Shown piece after piece: positions 44,816-55,616 of a DNA stretch of 64,000 nucleotides (positions are counted from its first letter, which is position 1; each line of letters begins with the position of its first letter). The stretch comes from Streptomyces sp. 846.5 (GTDB lineage: Bacteria > Actinomycetota > Actinomycetes > Streptomycetales > Streptomycetaceae). The stretch covers positions 2,590,001-2,654,000 of the forward strand of contig NZ_SOBN01000001.1 of the NCBI RefSeq assembly GCF_004365705.1, read 5' to 3'. The position numbers were made by a program, and so were the translations under genes. The notes beneath the pieces are model-generated. The model had not been told where the DNA came from. It saw only the letters and a list, made by a program, of their open reading frames with translations, and searched no databases.

Positions 44816-46366
44816 TCAGAGCAGGTCCTTGAACTCCTTGGGCAGCTCGAAGTTCTCCGGGAGCTTCGCCGCGCCGGGGCCGAAAGCAGCCCCCTCCTGC
44901 GGTCCGGCGGCCCTGCGCTCCAGTGCCGCCTTCTGCTCGGCCGCGCGCTTCAGCGGGTTGCCGCTCTGCTTCTTGCCCTTGGCCTGCTTCTGCTGCTTGG
45001 CCTTGCGGGCACCGCCGCCGCCCATGCCGGGCATGCCCGGCATCCCGGGGATGCCCTTGCCGCCGGCCATCGCCGACATCATCTTGCGGGCCTCGAAGAA
45101 GCGCTCGACCAGGCTGCTGACCTCGGAGACATGCACCCCGGAGCCCTTGGCGATGCGGGCCCGCCGGGAGCCGTTGATCACCTTGGGGTCGTCCCGCTCG
45201 GCCGGGGTCATCGACTTGATGATCGCGCCGACCCGGGCCACGTCCCGGTCGTCGATGTTGGCGATCTGCTCGCGCATCTGCCCCATGCCGGGCATCATCC
45301 CCAGCAGCTTGGACAGCGAGCCCATCTTGGAGACCTGCTCCAGCTGGGACAGGAAGTCGCCGAGGCCGAACTCCTTGCCGCCCTTGCTGGCCAGCTTGGA
45401 GGCCATCTTGGCGGCCTCGTCCTGGCTGAAGGTCTTCTCGGCGGTCTCGATCAGGCTGAGGATGTCGCCCATGCCGAGGATGCGCGAGGCCATCCGGTCG
45501 GGGTGGAAGGCGTCGAAGTCGGTCAGCTTCTCGCCGTTGGAGGCGAACATGATCTGACGGCCGGTGAGATGCGCCACCGACAGGGCCGCGCCGCCACGGG
45601 CGTCGCCGTCCAGCTTGGAGAGCACCACGCCGGTGAAGTCGACGCCCTCGAGGAAGGCCTGGGCGGTGGTGACCGCGTCCTGGCCGATCATGGCGTCGAC
45701 GACGAAGAGGACCTCGTCCGGGTTGACCGCGGCGCGGATGTCCGCGGCCTGCTGCATCAGCTCGGCGTCGATGCCCAGCCGGCCGGCGGTGTCGACGACG
45801 ACCACGTCGTACTGCTTCTGCTTGGCGTACTCGATGGAGTCCTTGGCGACCTTGACCGGGTCGCCGACGCCGTTGCCCGGCTCGGGTGCGTAGATCGCGA
45901 CGCCGGCCCGCTCGGCGACCACGCTCAGCTGGGTGACCGCATTGGGGCGCTGCAGGTCGCAGGCGACCAGCAGCGGGGTGTGCTTCTGCTCCTTGAGCCA
46001 GTACCCCAGCTTTCCGGCCAGGGTGGTCTTACCGGCGCCCTGGAGACCCGCGAGCATGATCACAGTCGGGCCGGTCTTGGCGTAGCGCAGTCGGCGGGTC
46101 TCACCGCCAAGGATGTTGACCAGCTCATCGTTGACGATCTTGATGACCTGCTGGGCCGGGTTCAGCGCACCGGAGACCTCGGCGCCGAGGGCCCGTTCCT
46201 TGACCTGCTTGATGAACGCGCGCACCGCGGGCAGCGCGACGTCCGCTTCCAGCAGGGCGATGCGGATCTCACGGCAGGTGGCGTCGATGTCCGCCTCGGA
46301 CAGTCGTCCCTTGCCGCGGAGGTTCTTGAACGTCGCTGCGAGGCGGTCGGAAAGGGTGTCGAACAC
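44816..46366 (-). CDS. ffh: Signal recognition particle protein Ffh
   Basis: The 516-residue SRP54 GTPase has the N domain, G1 GLQGAGKTTLAGKL, the DLQRPNAVTQL motif, DTAGRLGIDAELM, SKLDGDARGGAALS, and the Met-rich M domain (KLLGMMPGMGQMREQI, ...IAKGSGVHVSEVSSLVERF) that binds 4.5S RNA and signal sequences. A streptomycete-type tail with GMPGMPGMPGMGGG and Lys/Gln-rich stretches follows. It starts at GTG 46366 (MFDTLSDRLAATF). Its receptor FtsY is at 54307-55494. Confidence 0.97.
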   Translation of the reverse strand: MFDTLSDRLAATFKNLRGKGRLSEADIDATCREIRIALLEADVALPAVRAFIKQVKERALGAEVSGALNPAQQVIKIVNDELVNILGGETRRLRYAKTGPTVIMLAGLQGAGKTTLAGKLGYWLKEQKHTPLLVACDLQRPNAVTQLSVVAERAGVAIYAPEPGNGVGDPVKVAKDSIEYAKQKQYDVVVVDTAGRLGIDAELMQQAADIRAAVNPDEVLFVVDAMIGQDAVTTAQAFLEGVDFTGVVLSKLDGDARGGAALSVAHLTGRQIMFASNGEKLTDFDAFHPDRMASRILGMGDILSLIETAEKTFSQDEAAKMASKLASKGGKEFGLGDFLSQLEQVSKMGSLSKLLGMMPGMGQMREQIANIDDRDVARVGAIIKSMTPAERDDPKVINGSRRARIAKGSGVHVSEVSSLVERFFEARKMMSAMAGGKGIPGMPGMPGMGGGGARKAKQQKQAKGKKQSGNPLKRAAEQKAALERRAAGPQEGAAFGPGAAKLPENFELPKEFKDLL

Positions 46367-46550
46367 GTCGGTCGCGGGTCCTCGTGGCTCGGGAACGGAT
46401 GGAGTCGTCCCCCCAGGGTATCCGCCCGCGCACACTCCTCGGCCTCGGCCAACAGGATCCGATCCGCAGAGGCCGGTCAGGGATCATCCGATGGACTGAC
46501 AGCGGCGCGCCTGGCCCCCGCCGCCGCCCCGGAGTGCGCAGCATGGATCC

Positions 46551-47084
46551 ATGTCGCTCGTCGCCGCACTGATCCAGCGCCGCCGCCATCCGCTGCTGCG
46601 CCGCGCCGTCCAGGAAGTCCTCGCCCTGTACGGGATGGAGGTGCCCGCCGCCGCCGAGGTCGGCCCCGGTCTGATCGTGTTCCACCGCGGCTTCGGCACG
46701 GTGCTGCACCCCTTCACCACCCTCGGCGCCGGGGTGACCCTCTACAACGGGGTCACCATCGGCCGCGCCGACCCCTGGGTCCCGCAGGAGCAGAGCCTGA
46801 TGGAGCGGGTGGTGGTCGAGGACGGCGCGGTGCTGTGCTCCGGCGCCAAGGTGCTGTGCAAGAAGGGCGTGCTCACCGTCGGCCGCGGCACCGTGGTGGG
46901 CGCCAACGCGGTGCTCACCTCCTCCACCGGGCCGTTCGAGATCTGGGCGGGGGCGCCCGCACGCCGGATCGGCATGCGGGCGCAACTGCCGGGACCCAGT
47001 CAGGAGAGCGCGCGCTCCACCGAGCGGGCCACCTCGACCGCACGGGACGGCGGCAGCGGCAGGTCGTCCGGCCCGGTCACGTAG
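46551..47084 (+). CDS. Serine O-acetyltransferase-like hexapeptide protein
   Basis: This 177-residue protein has a left-handed beta-helix: VGPGLIVFHRGFGTVLHPFTTLGAGVTLYNGVTIGR followed by VVVEDGAVLCSGAKVLCKKGVLTVGRGTVVGANAVL and the closing WAGAPARRIG. It resembles CysE/SatA or sugar O-acetyltransferases without the usual alpha-helical N-domain, so the acceptor is uncertain. The last ~28 residues overlap the 3' end of glnD on the opposite strand (85 bases) and are low-complexity. ATG 46551 has no clear ribosome site. Confidence 0.8.
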   Translation: MSLVAALIQRRRHPLLRRAVQEVLALYGMEVPAAAEVGPGLIVFHRGFGTVLHPFTTLGAGVTLYNGVTIGRADPWVPQEQSLMERVVVEDGAVLCSGAKVLCKKGVLTVGRGTVVGANAVLTSSTGPFEIWAGAPARRIGMRAQLPGPSQESARSTERATSTARDGGSGRSSGPVT

Positions 47085-49507
47085 AAGGCGTCGACGGCGT
47101 CCGCGCCGAGCGTGGAGATCCGCGCGTTGCGGACCCGTACGCCGGTGTCCTCCAGGGCGCGGCCGATCCGGTGCAGCAGGCCGGGGGCGTCATGGGCGCG
47201 GACCTCCAGCACGGTGGCGCTGGCCGAGCCGCCCTTGGCGACGGTCACCCGGGGCGGCGGCGCGGCGATACCGCGGCGCCGCGGCGCGGCCGCGTCGCGC
47301 TCCGCCAGCCGGCGGGTGACGTCCATGCCGCCGTCCAGGGCGCGCCGGATGTCCGCCCGCAGCCTGGCCGCCTCCGGGACCTCCCCGTACTCCGCGGCCA
47401 CCTGCCAGGTCAGGGCCAGGACCGCACCTGCTCCTATCGGGTCGAGCTCGCGGATGGCGGCCGAACGGACCGTCAGCCGGTGCAGGGCCAGCACCCCGGC
47501 CACCGTCGGCAGCACGCCGGGACGGTCGTGCAGGGCCAGGGTCAGCGTGACGCCCATCGGCTCGGCGCTCGGGTCCGACGGGTGTTCGGCCTCCGCGTGG
47601 ACGGAGAGCACCGGGCCGTTGGTGCGGGCCGCCTCGACGGCCAGCCGCTCCTCCTCGGCGGAGGGTTCGGGAGCCGTGTCCAGGTGGCCGCCGTCGCCGG
47701 CCAGGGCGGCCGCGGCCCGCTCGGCCAGGTCGGCGACCAGAGTGGCCCGCCAGCTGCTCCAGGCCGCGGGCCCGGTCGCCAGCGCGTCCGCCTCGGTGAG
47801 GGCGTGCAGCAGTTCCAGCGCGCCGGTGCTGCCGACCACGGAGGTGATCGCGGCTACGGTGGCCGGGTCGTCCAGGTCGCGCCGGGTCGCGGTCTCCACC
47901 AGCAGCAGATGGTGACGGACCAGCAGCGCCAGCGTCTCCACGTCCTGCTTGGGGAAGCCCAGCCGCACCGCGACATCGCGGGTGATCACCTCGCCGGCCT
48001 CGGAGTGGTCGCCGGGCCAGCCCTTGCCGATGTCGTGCAGCAGCGCGGCGACCAGCAGCAGGTCCGGACGGGCCACCCGGCGGGTGAGCGCGGCCGCCTG
48101 CACCGCCGTCTCCACCAGGTGCCGGTCCACCGTCCAGCGGTGCACGGCGTTTCGCTGCGGACGGCAGCGGACCCGGTCCCAGTCCGGCAGCAGCCGGGCG
48201 ATCAGCCCCTCGGCCTCCAGCGCCTCCCAGACCGGGACGGCGCTCTCGCCCGCGCCGAGCAGGGTGATCAGCTGGTCCCTGGCCTCGTCGGGCCAGGGCA
48301 CCGGCAGCGGCCGGGTCTCGGCGGCCAGCCGGCGCACCGTGGACGGCGCCAGCGGCAGGCCGGCCTGGGCGGCCGCGGCGGCGGCGCGCAGCGGCAGCGC
48401 CGGGTCGGTCGCCGGGCGGGCGGCGTGGGCGAGCACCGCCTCGCCGTCCTGCTCGACCACGCCCTCGGCGAGCGGGCTGCGCTCGACGGCGCCGCGGGCG
48501 GCGGGGGCGTTGGAGCCGAAGCCGAAGCGGACCGTGCGCCGGATCTTGCTGCCGCTGCGGGAGCGCAGCACCCGGTCCACCTCGCGCCAGGTGACGTCGG
48601 AGGCGTAGGCGACGGTGCGGGCCGCCTCGTAGACCTGGCGCAGCAGGATGTCGGCGTCCAGGACGCCGAGGTCCAGCGCGACCGCGTCCTGTTCCTGCAG
48701 GCTGAGCCGGTCGGTGGCGCGCCCGGTGACCAGGTGCAGGGTGTCGCGGACGTCGCGGAGCCTGGCCCCCGCCTCGGCGAGCCCTGTGCGCGGGGCGTCG
48801 GCGATCCAGGAGGCGGCCACCGCGTCGAGCGCGGTCAGATCGCGCAGACCGCCGCGGGCCTCCTTCAGGTCGGGTTCCAGCAGGAAGGCCAACTCGCCGT
48901 GGCGTTCCGCGCGTTCGCGACACATCTCATGCAGTTCGGGCAGCCGCTTGGCGGCGCCGGCCCGCCAGTCGGCGAGGATCGCCGAGCGCAGGGCGGCGGT
49001 GAGCCCGGGGTCCCCCGCGACATGGCGGGCGTCGAGCAGACCGAGCTGCACCTTGAGGTCGTCGGCGGCCACCTTGCGGGCGGTGGAGAGGTCGCGGACG
49101 GAGTGGTCCAGGGCGATGCCGTTGTCCCAGACCGGGTACCAGAGCTGCTCGGCCAGGGCGGCGACACCGGACTTGGCGCTGCCGTCGTGGAGCAGCACCA
49201 GGTCGAGGTCGCTGCGCGGGGACAGTTCGCCCCGCCCGTATCCGCCGACCGCGACCAGCGCGACGCCCGTCATCCCTCCCCCAGACTCCGTCCGGGAGGG
49301 GCCCCCTGCAGCGGTGGAGAACAGGCCGGAGAGCCAGCGGTCGGTGAGCTCGGCGAGCGCGGAACGGCGGGCCGCGCCGGTCCGGCCGTCCTCGCGGAGC
49401 AGATGCAGTCGCTGGGCCGCGTAGCCGCTGGGCTCGGGCGCGGCTGACGGCTGGGATGACGGTTCGGTAGGGGTCTGGCCGGGCGTTGCCTGCTGCCGAT
49501 CCGTCAA
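47000..49507 (-). CDS. glnD: PII-modifying nucleotidyltransferase GlnD
   Basis: The 835-residue protein has an N-terminal nucleotidyltransferase (VGGYGRGELSPRSDLDLVLLHDG), a GlnD/GlnE-linked helical domain, an HD phosphohydrolase domain (LLVAALLHDIGKGWPGDHSEAG) and two C-terminal ACT domains (about 645-720 and 765-830) that sense glutamine. In Streptomyces GlnD adenylylates, rather than uridylylates, the PII protein. It starts at TTG 49507, GGAG 5 bases before. It is the third gene of amtB-glnK-glnD, 139 bases after glnK. Confidence 0.96.
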   Translation of the reverse strand: MTDRQQATPGQTPTEPSSQPSAAPEPSGYAAQRLHLLREDGRTGAARRSALAELTDRWLSGLFSTAAGGPSRTESGGGMTGVALVAVGGYGRGELSPRSDLDLVLLHDGSAKSGVAALAEQLWYPVWDNGIALDHSVRDLSTARKVAADDLKVQLGLLDARHVAGDPGLTAALRSAILADWRAGAAKRLPELHEMCRERAERHGELAFLLEPDLKEARGGLRDLTALDAVAASWIADAPRTGLAEAGARLRDVRDTLHLVTGRATDRLSLQEQDAVALDLGVLDADILLRQVYEAARTVAYASDVTWREVDRVLRSRSGSKIRRTVRFGFGSNAPAARGAVERSPLAEGVVEQDGEAVLAHAARPATDPALPLRAAAAAAQAGLPLAPSTVRRLAAETRPLPVPWPDEARDQLITLLGAGESAVPVWEALEAEGLIARLLPDWDRVRCRPQRNAVHRWTVDRHLVETAVQAAALTRRVARPDLLLVAALLHDIGKGWPGDHSEAGEVITRDVAVRLGFPKQDVETLALLVRHHLLLVETATRRDLDDPATVAAITSVVGSTGALELLHALTEADALATGPAAWSSWRATLVADLAERAAAALAGDGGHLDTAPEPSAEEERLAVEAARTNGPVLSVHAEAEHPSDPSAEPMGVTLTLALHDRPGVLPTVAGVLALHRLTVRSAAIRELDPIGAGAVLALTWQVAAEYGEVPEAARLRADIRRALDGGMDVTRRLAERDAAAPRRRGIAAPPPRVTVAKGGSASATVLEVRAHDAPGLLHRIGRALEDTGVRVRNARISTLGADAVDAFYVTGPDDLPLPPSRAVEVARSVERALS

Positions 49508-49646
49508 CGGTGCTCCCTGATGCGATGCGAAGATGAACGCCGGAAGGGGAAGCCGGGCCTGAGCCCGACTCCCCCGCCCTTGCGAGTTGTCTCGTCGTTG
49601 CGCCTAGATTGTCGTTGCTGTCGGATCCGCAGCGCGGCAGGTTTCC

Positions 49647-51328
<1,682 letters not shown>

Positions 51329-51424
51329 CGGCGTCTCCTCGGTTGTTGAGCCGCTCCGTCCTCCGGGTATCCGTCCCGTGCCCCCGGAGGCGTCGGCTGT
51401 TGTTGAGGAGATTGACGGAGACCG

Positions 51425-51482
51425 GTTTCGGCCGATGCGTGACCATGTTTCGCGCGGGTGACGAACCTCACGAGAGTGTTAC
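51425..51482 (-). promoter_or_regulatory. GlnR-type operator upstream of amtB
   Basis: On the minus strand GTCAC-N6-GAAAC occurs at 51462-51447, matching the streptomycete GlnR a/b half-site pair. A GTAAC (51482-51478) lies upstream, and a second GTCAC (51443-51439) with GAAAC (51429-51425), 9 bases apart, lies downstream. Binding by GlnR is the known control of amtB-glnK-glnD in Streptomyces. Confidence 0.65.
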
Positions 51483-51544
51483 ACCCCGGTGAACTCCGGA
51501 ACCGGGACGCACACGCATCGCTACGCTGGCGCCCCACAACATCA

Positions 51545-51610
51545 CCGACCGCGGAAACCCCGTGCAGATCTGGCGTGGGGGAGCCGAGTGCGGGGGGTTT
51601 CCGCGGTCGG
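51545..51610 (-). terminator. Large hairpin after nsdA
   Basis: A perfect 17-bp stem (51545-51561 with 51594-51610) surrounds a 32-base loop. It lies 66 bases after the nsdA stop and before the amtB regulatory site, so it should stop nsdA transcripts. The rest of the 51329-51675 gap is the amtB promoter region. Confidence 0.8.
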
Positions 51611-51675
51611 AGTCACTGCCGCCGGGTGGCGGGTGGCTGAAATCGTTCGGTCGGCCGACCGTACCGGTCCCCAGG

Positions 51676-53136
51676 TCAGACAGCCTGCGGGCGGGTGAAC
51701 TCGGGAAGCTCGGTGTCGATGCGGTCGCGCAGTCGGACCACGTCGCCGACGTCGCGGAACTCGCCGAGCGCTGCCTCGGCGGTCTTGCGGATCCGGGTGT
51801 TGACCCGCTCCGAGCGGATCCGGGTCGCGATGTCCACGGCCCGCTGCGCCGAGGAGGCGGCCGCCTCGGGCTCCTTCTGCAGCAGATGGACGCTGGCCAT
51901 GCCGATCAGGTTCAGCGCGTAGGAGCGCTGGTGCTTCTCGTCCTGCGAGAACAGTTCGACCGCGCGCTCCATCACCGGCTGCGCCTGCAGCGCGTACACC
52001 TCGCTGCGGCCCGCGTGGTAGCTGAGGTCGCGGTAGGAGTGCGCGTTCTCGGCGTTGAGCTCGGCCTCGGAGAAGAAGGTGAGCCAGTCGGGCTCCTCGG
52101 ACGGGGTGGTGGCGATGTCGCCGAAGGAGTCCTCGGCCAGCCGGGCCGCGCGGTAGCACTTGTTGACCTCGCCGAGATTGGCGTAGGCGCGGGCCTCCAT
52201 CGCGTGCAGCAGGGCCTGCTGCCGCGGGGTCGCGGACTCGCGGCTGCCGTACTGGGCGAGGTGGATCAGCTCCAGGGCATCGCTGCTGCGGTTGAGATGG
52301 ATCATCTGCCGGCACATGTCGGAGAGGATCAGCGCACCGAAGGGCCGGTCGCCGGCCTCCTTGGCCGCGTGCAGCGCCAGCACGTAGTACTTCTGCGCGC
52401 TGGGGTGCATACCGATGTCGTAGGACATCCAGCCGGCCAGGTGCGCCAGTTGCGAGGTGGTCTGGAACAGCCGGCGAGTGGTGTCCGCCGGGTAGGTCTC
52501 CTGCAGCAGGTCGCAGACCTCGTGCAGCTGGCCGACCACGGCCTTGCGGCGCAGGCCGCCGCCGTTCTGGGCGTCCCACTCGCGGAACATCCGCACGGTC
52601 GACTCGAGCAGGGCGAGTTCGGGCCCGGAGATCCTGCCGGTGGGGGCGCGGCCGTCGCGGGCGGCGGTGAGGGCGGAGGTAGGCATGCCGCTGGGGGTGG
52701 GGGCGAGCCAGCGCTGCATGGGTTCGATCAGGGCCGAGCCCGCGGTGAGCGCGAGCGAGGTACCGAGGAATCCGCGGCGGTTGAGCATCAGGTCGCTGCG
52801 GGAGTAGTCGGAGATCAGCTGGACGGTCTGACTGCCGTTCCAGGGGAGGTCCACCCCGGAGCCGGGGGCCAGGTTGGGGATCGCCTTGAGGCCCAGGTCC
52901 TCGATGGCGACCAGGGAGCCGAACCGCTCCGAGAAGAGGTCGGAGAGGATCTTCGGGATGGGTTCGCGCGGACTCTCGCCGTCCAGCCAGCGCCGCACCC
53001 GCGAGGTGTCGGTACTGATGTGGCTGGCGCCGATCTGCCGGGCCCGCCGGTTGACCTGCCGGGCGAGTTCGCCCTTGGACCAACCGCTTCGGACGAACCA
53101 TGTCGTCAACTGCTCGTTGGGTTGCTTCTCGCCCAC
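51676..53136 (-). CDS. nsdA: NsdA, TPR-type regulator of differentiation
   Basis: The 486-residue protein has an N-terminal HTH-like region (LTTWFVRSGWSKGELARQVNRRARQIG...RVRRWLDGESPR), a hydrophobic LNRRGFLGTSLALTAGSALI patch, then a long helical TPR-like array (about 150-480). NsdA is known to repress sporulation and antibiotic production in S. coelicolor. Sequence and neighbours (amtB downstream, ftsY upstream) agree. It starts at 53136 with the protein MGEKQPNEQL. Confidence 0.93.
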   Translation of the reverse strand: MGEKQPNEQLTTWFVRSGWSKGELARQVNRRARQIGASHISTDTSRVRRWLDGESPREPIPKILSDLFSERFGSLVAIEDLGLKAIPNLAPGSGVDLPWNGSQTVQLISDYSRSDLMLNRRGFLGTSLALTAGSALIEPMQRWLAPTPSGMPTSALTAARDGRAPTGRISGPELALLESTVRMFREWDAQNGGGLRRKAVVGQLHEVCDLLQETYPADTTRRLFQTTSQLAHLAGWMSYDIGMHPSAQKYYVLALHAAKEAGDRPFGALILSDMCRQMIHLNRSSDALELIHLAQYGSRESATPRQQALLHAMEARAYANLGEVNKCYRAARLAEDSFGDIATTPSEEPDWLTFFSEAELNAENAHSYRDLSYHAGRSEVYALQAQPVMERAVELFSQDEKHQRSYALNLIGMASVHLLQKEPEAAASSAQRAVDIATRIRSERVNTRIRKTAEAALGEFRDVGDVVRLRDRIDTELPEFTRPQAV

Positions 53137-53616
53137 CGGAACGCCCCCATCCCGGGCTCACCCGCTGTGGTGCCCCTCACGGCCCGATGGCTCGGGACGC
53201 CCAAGGCCTGCTCCTGCCAGCCAGTCGAACCTTCTGACGAACTTTCCGAACACCCGACCGAATGTATGACGATCAGTCAGGGATCTTGTCCCGCACGATG
53301 ATTGCCATTGGCATAACCGCTCGGGCAGGAAGTCGACTGCCTGCGGAGCGAACGTAGCGCGGTTTCCGCCATCCGGGCGAGTAAGCCCGGAGAAACGCCA
53401 CCCTTCGCCACCCCTACGGGTGAACTTCGGCTCTGCCCCAGGCGCTTCACTGGATCTCGGAGGCCTTCCGCTCCCGGATACGACCATCCCCCATTCCCCG
53501 GACACCGGCAATCAGATCCGCGATTCCGGCCCCGGGAAAGGGCGCACGACCGACAACTGCACGCCCTGCCGCGCCCCGCGGCGTAACCATCGGGACCTGA
53601 TTCTGGTTGGTGGTGA
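53137..53616. other. 480-base gene-free region upstream of nsdA
   Basis: This gap serves the divergent nsdA and primase-polymerase-like genes. A short hairpin TCCGGGC/GCCCGGA (53372-53378, 53385-53391) lies in the long nsdA leader. I found no convincing -10/-35, RNA gene or riboswitch. Open frames here are shadows. Confidence 0.5.
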
Positions 53617-54249
53617 GTGGACTTGGACAGCCTGTTCGGAAACCCGATCTTCAACGGACGGTCGCTCGGCCCGCGCGGACGCTCCCGCGCCACCCGGTGC
53701 CAGACCGCTGCCGAGTACACCCTGCACTGGGGCTGGACCGTGGCCCTGGCGGACGCCGGCTCCGCCGTCGGCACCGACGCCGACGCCGGTGCCGTCGTCC
53801 TGCCGCCAGGCAGCGGCCCCACCGAACTGCGCGACGCCTGGCTGCGCCGCCCGGGCGCGGAGCTGCGGCTGCGCACCGGGCTCCGCTTCGACGCACTCGA
53901 CGTCCCCGAGGCGGCCGGCTACCAGGCGCTGGTCCGGCTCGAACGGATGGGGGTCAGGCCGGGACCGGTGCTGCTGACCCCGCAGGCCCGGGCGCTGTTC
54001 CTGGTCGCGCCGCACACCGCCGAGGCGCTGCCCGACCTGCTGTACCGAACCGGCTGGGACGACGCCGACCTCGACCTCGTCTGCCACGGCGCCGGCGCGT
54101 CGGTACCCGCGCCGCCCACCCCGCAGACCCGCTGGCTGCGCCGGCCCTCGCTGGACACCACGGCCCGGCCGCCGGAGGCCCGGCTGCTGCTGGGCACCCT
54201 GGCCTACGCCTGCCACCGGGGCGTGGCGGAACTGGTCGGGCGGCACTGA
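53617..54249 (+). CDS. Primase-polymerase-like conserved protein
   Basis: This 210-residue protein contains AAEYTLHWGWTVAL, typical of the start of actinobacterial bifunctional primase/polymerase N-domains, then PGPVLLTPQARALFLVAPHTAEALPDLLYRTGWDDADLDL and TRWLRRPSLDTTARPPEARLLLGTLAYACHRGVAEL. The Cys-rich segment usual after the first block in relatives is replaced by a short Ala/Asp stretch, and no metal-binding acid pair is evident. Paralogous to the protein at 1968-2429. It starts at GTG 53617. Probably not an active primase; function unknown. Confidence 0.8.
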   Translation: MDLDSLFGNPIFNGRSLGPRGRSRATRCQTAAEYTLHWGWTVALADAGSAVGTDADAGAVVLPPGSGPTELRDAWLRRPGAELRLRTGLRFDALDVPEAAGYQALVRLERMGVRPGPVLLTPQARALFLVAPHTAEALPDLLYRTGWDDADLDLVCHGAGASVPAPPTPQTRWLRRPSLDTTARPPEARLLLGTLAYACHRGVAELVGRH

Positions 54250-54254
54250 CGGCG

Positions 54255-54286
54255 GTGGCCGCCGCCCGTGAAGGGGCGGCGGCCAC
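54255..54286. terminator. Bidirectional terminator between converging genes
   Basis: A perfect 13-bp stem GTGGCCGCCGCCC/GGGCGGCGGCCAC with a 6-base loop lies between the primase-like gene (stop 54249) and ftsY (stop 54307). Confidence 0.88.
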
Positions 54287-54306
54287 ACTGCTCAGCTCGG
54301 GAGTGC

Positions 54307-55494
54307 TCAGCCGATGAGCGCGTCCACGAAGCCGGCCGGGTCGAACGGCGCCAGGTCGTCCGCGCCCTCGCCCAGGCCGATCAGCTTCACCGGGACGCCC
54401 AGCTGGCGCTGGACCGCGATCACGATGCCGCCCTTGGCGGTGCCGTCCAGCTTGGTCAGCACAATGCCGGTGATGTCCACCACCTCGGCGAAGACCTTCG
54501 CCTGGACCAGTCCGTTCTGGCCGGTGGTGGCGTCCAGCACCAGCAGCACCTCGTCCACCGGACCGTGCTTCTCGACCACCCGCTTGACCTTGCCGAGCTC
54601 GTCCATCAGGCCGGTCTTGGTGTGCAGCCGCCCGGCGGTGTCCACCAGCACGGTGTCCGCGCCCTCGGCGATGCCCTGCTTGACGGCGTCGAAGGCCACC
54701 GACGCCGGGTCGCCGCCCTCGGGGCCGCGGACGGTGCGGGCGCCGACGCGCTCGCCCCACGTCTGCAGCTGGTCAGCGGCGGCGGCGCGGAAGGTGTCGG
54801 CGGCGCCGAGCAGCACGGTGCGTCCGTCCGCGACCAGCACCCGGGCCAGCTTGCCGCTGGTGGTGGTCTTGCCGACGCCGTTGACCCCGACGACCAGCAC
54901 CACGGCGGGGCGCGGGGCGTCCCCCCCGGTGTGCCGGGCGGTGTGCAGGGTGCGGTCCAGGGTCGGGTCGACCAGGGTGGTCAGCTCCTCGCGGAGCAGC
55001 GTGCGCAGCTCGTCCGGGGTGCGGGTGCCGAGCACCTTCACCCGCGAGCGCAGCCGCTCCACCAGCTCCTGGGTGGGGGCGACGCCCACATCGGCGGTGA
55101 GCAGGACCTCCTCGATCTCCTCCCAGGTCTCCTCGTCGAGGTGGTCCCGGGAGAGCAGGGCCAGCAGGCCCTTGCCCATGGAGTTCTGCGAGCGGGACAG
55201 TCGGGAGCGCAGCCGGACCAGGCGCCCGGCCGTGGGCTCCGGTACGTCCAGCTCGCGGACGGCGGGGGCCTCCGGGGCAGCGGCCTCCGCAGCGGCCTCC
55301 GGTAGCGGGACCTCCTCGACGGCCCTGGTCGGCGCCTCCCGCGGCGGCGCGGCCTCCTCGCCGACCTGCGGCTCGCCGATCCGGGCCGGGGTGGACGGCG
55401 GCAGCTGCTTGCGCCGCCTGCCGTTGACGACGAGACCGGTGGCCGCTCCGAGGAGCACCACGGCGATGACTACTGCGATGATGATGTATTCCAT
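54307..55494 (-). CDS. ftsY: Signal recognition particle receptor FtsY
   Basis: The 395-residue receptor has an N-terminal membrane segment (YIIIAVVIAVVLLGAATGLVV), an acidic Ala/Pro/Glu A-domain to about residue 95, then the NG domain: VVGVNGVGKTTTSGKLARVL (G1), LLGAADTFRAAAADQL, DTAGRLHTKTGLMDELGKV, TKLDGTAKGGIVIA. ATG 55494 has GGGAGG 4 bases before. It docks SRP-ribosome complexes to SecYEG. Confidence 0.96.
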   Translation of the reverse strand: MEYIIIAVVIAVVLLGAATGLVVNGRRRKQLPPSTPARIGEPQVGEEAAPPREAPTRAVEEVPLPEAAAEAAAPEAPAVRELDVPEPTAGRLVRLRSRLSRSQNSMGKGLLALLSRDHLDEETWEEIEEVLLTADVGVAPTQELVERLRSRVKVLGTRTPDELRTLLREELTTLVDPTLDRTLHTARHTGGDAPRPAVVLVVGVNGVGKTTTSGKLARVLVADGRTVLLGAADTFRAAAADQLQTWGERVGARTVRGPEGGDPASVAFDAVKQGIAEGADTVLVDTAGRLHTKTGLMDELGKVKRVVEKHGPVDEVLLVLDATTGQNGLVQAKVFAEVVDITGIVLTKLDGTAKGGIVIAVQRQLGVPVKLIGLGEGADDLAPFDPAGFVDALIG

Positions 55495-55616
55495 GACGCC
55501 TCCCAGTATCGGGTACGGCTGTGCGAAGACGTGCGAAGTCGGAGCGACAGCACCCGACCGGGGCCCTTTGTCACTGAATGTCATCACGCGGAACCGGCGT
55601 GAACACAACCGGCATC

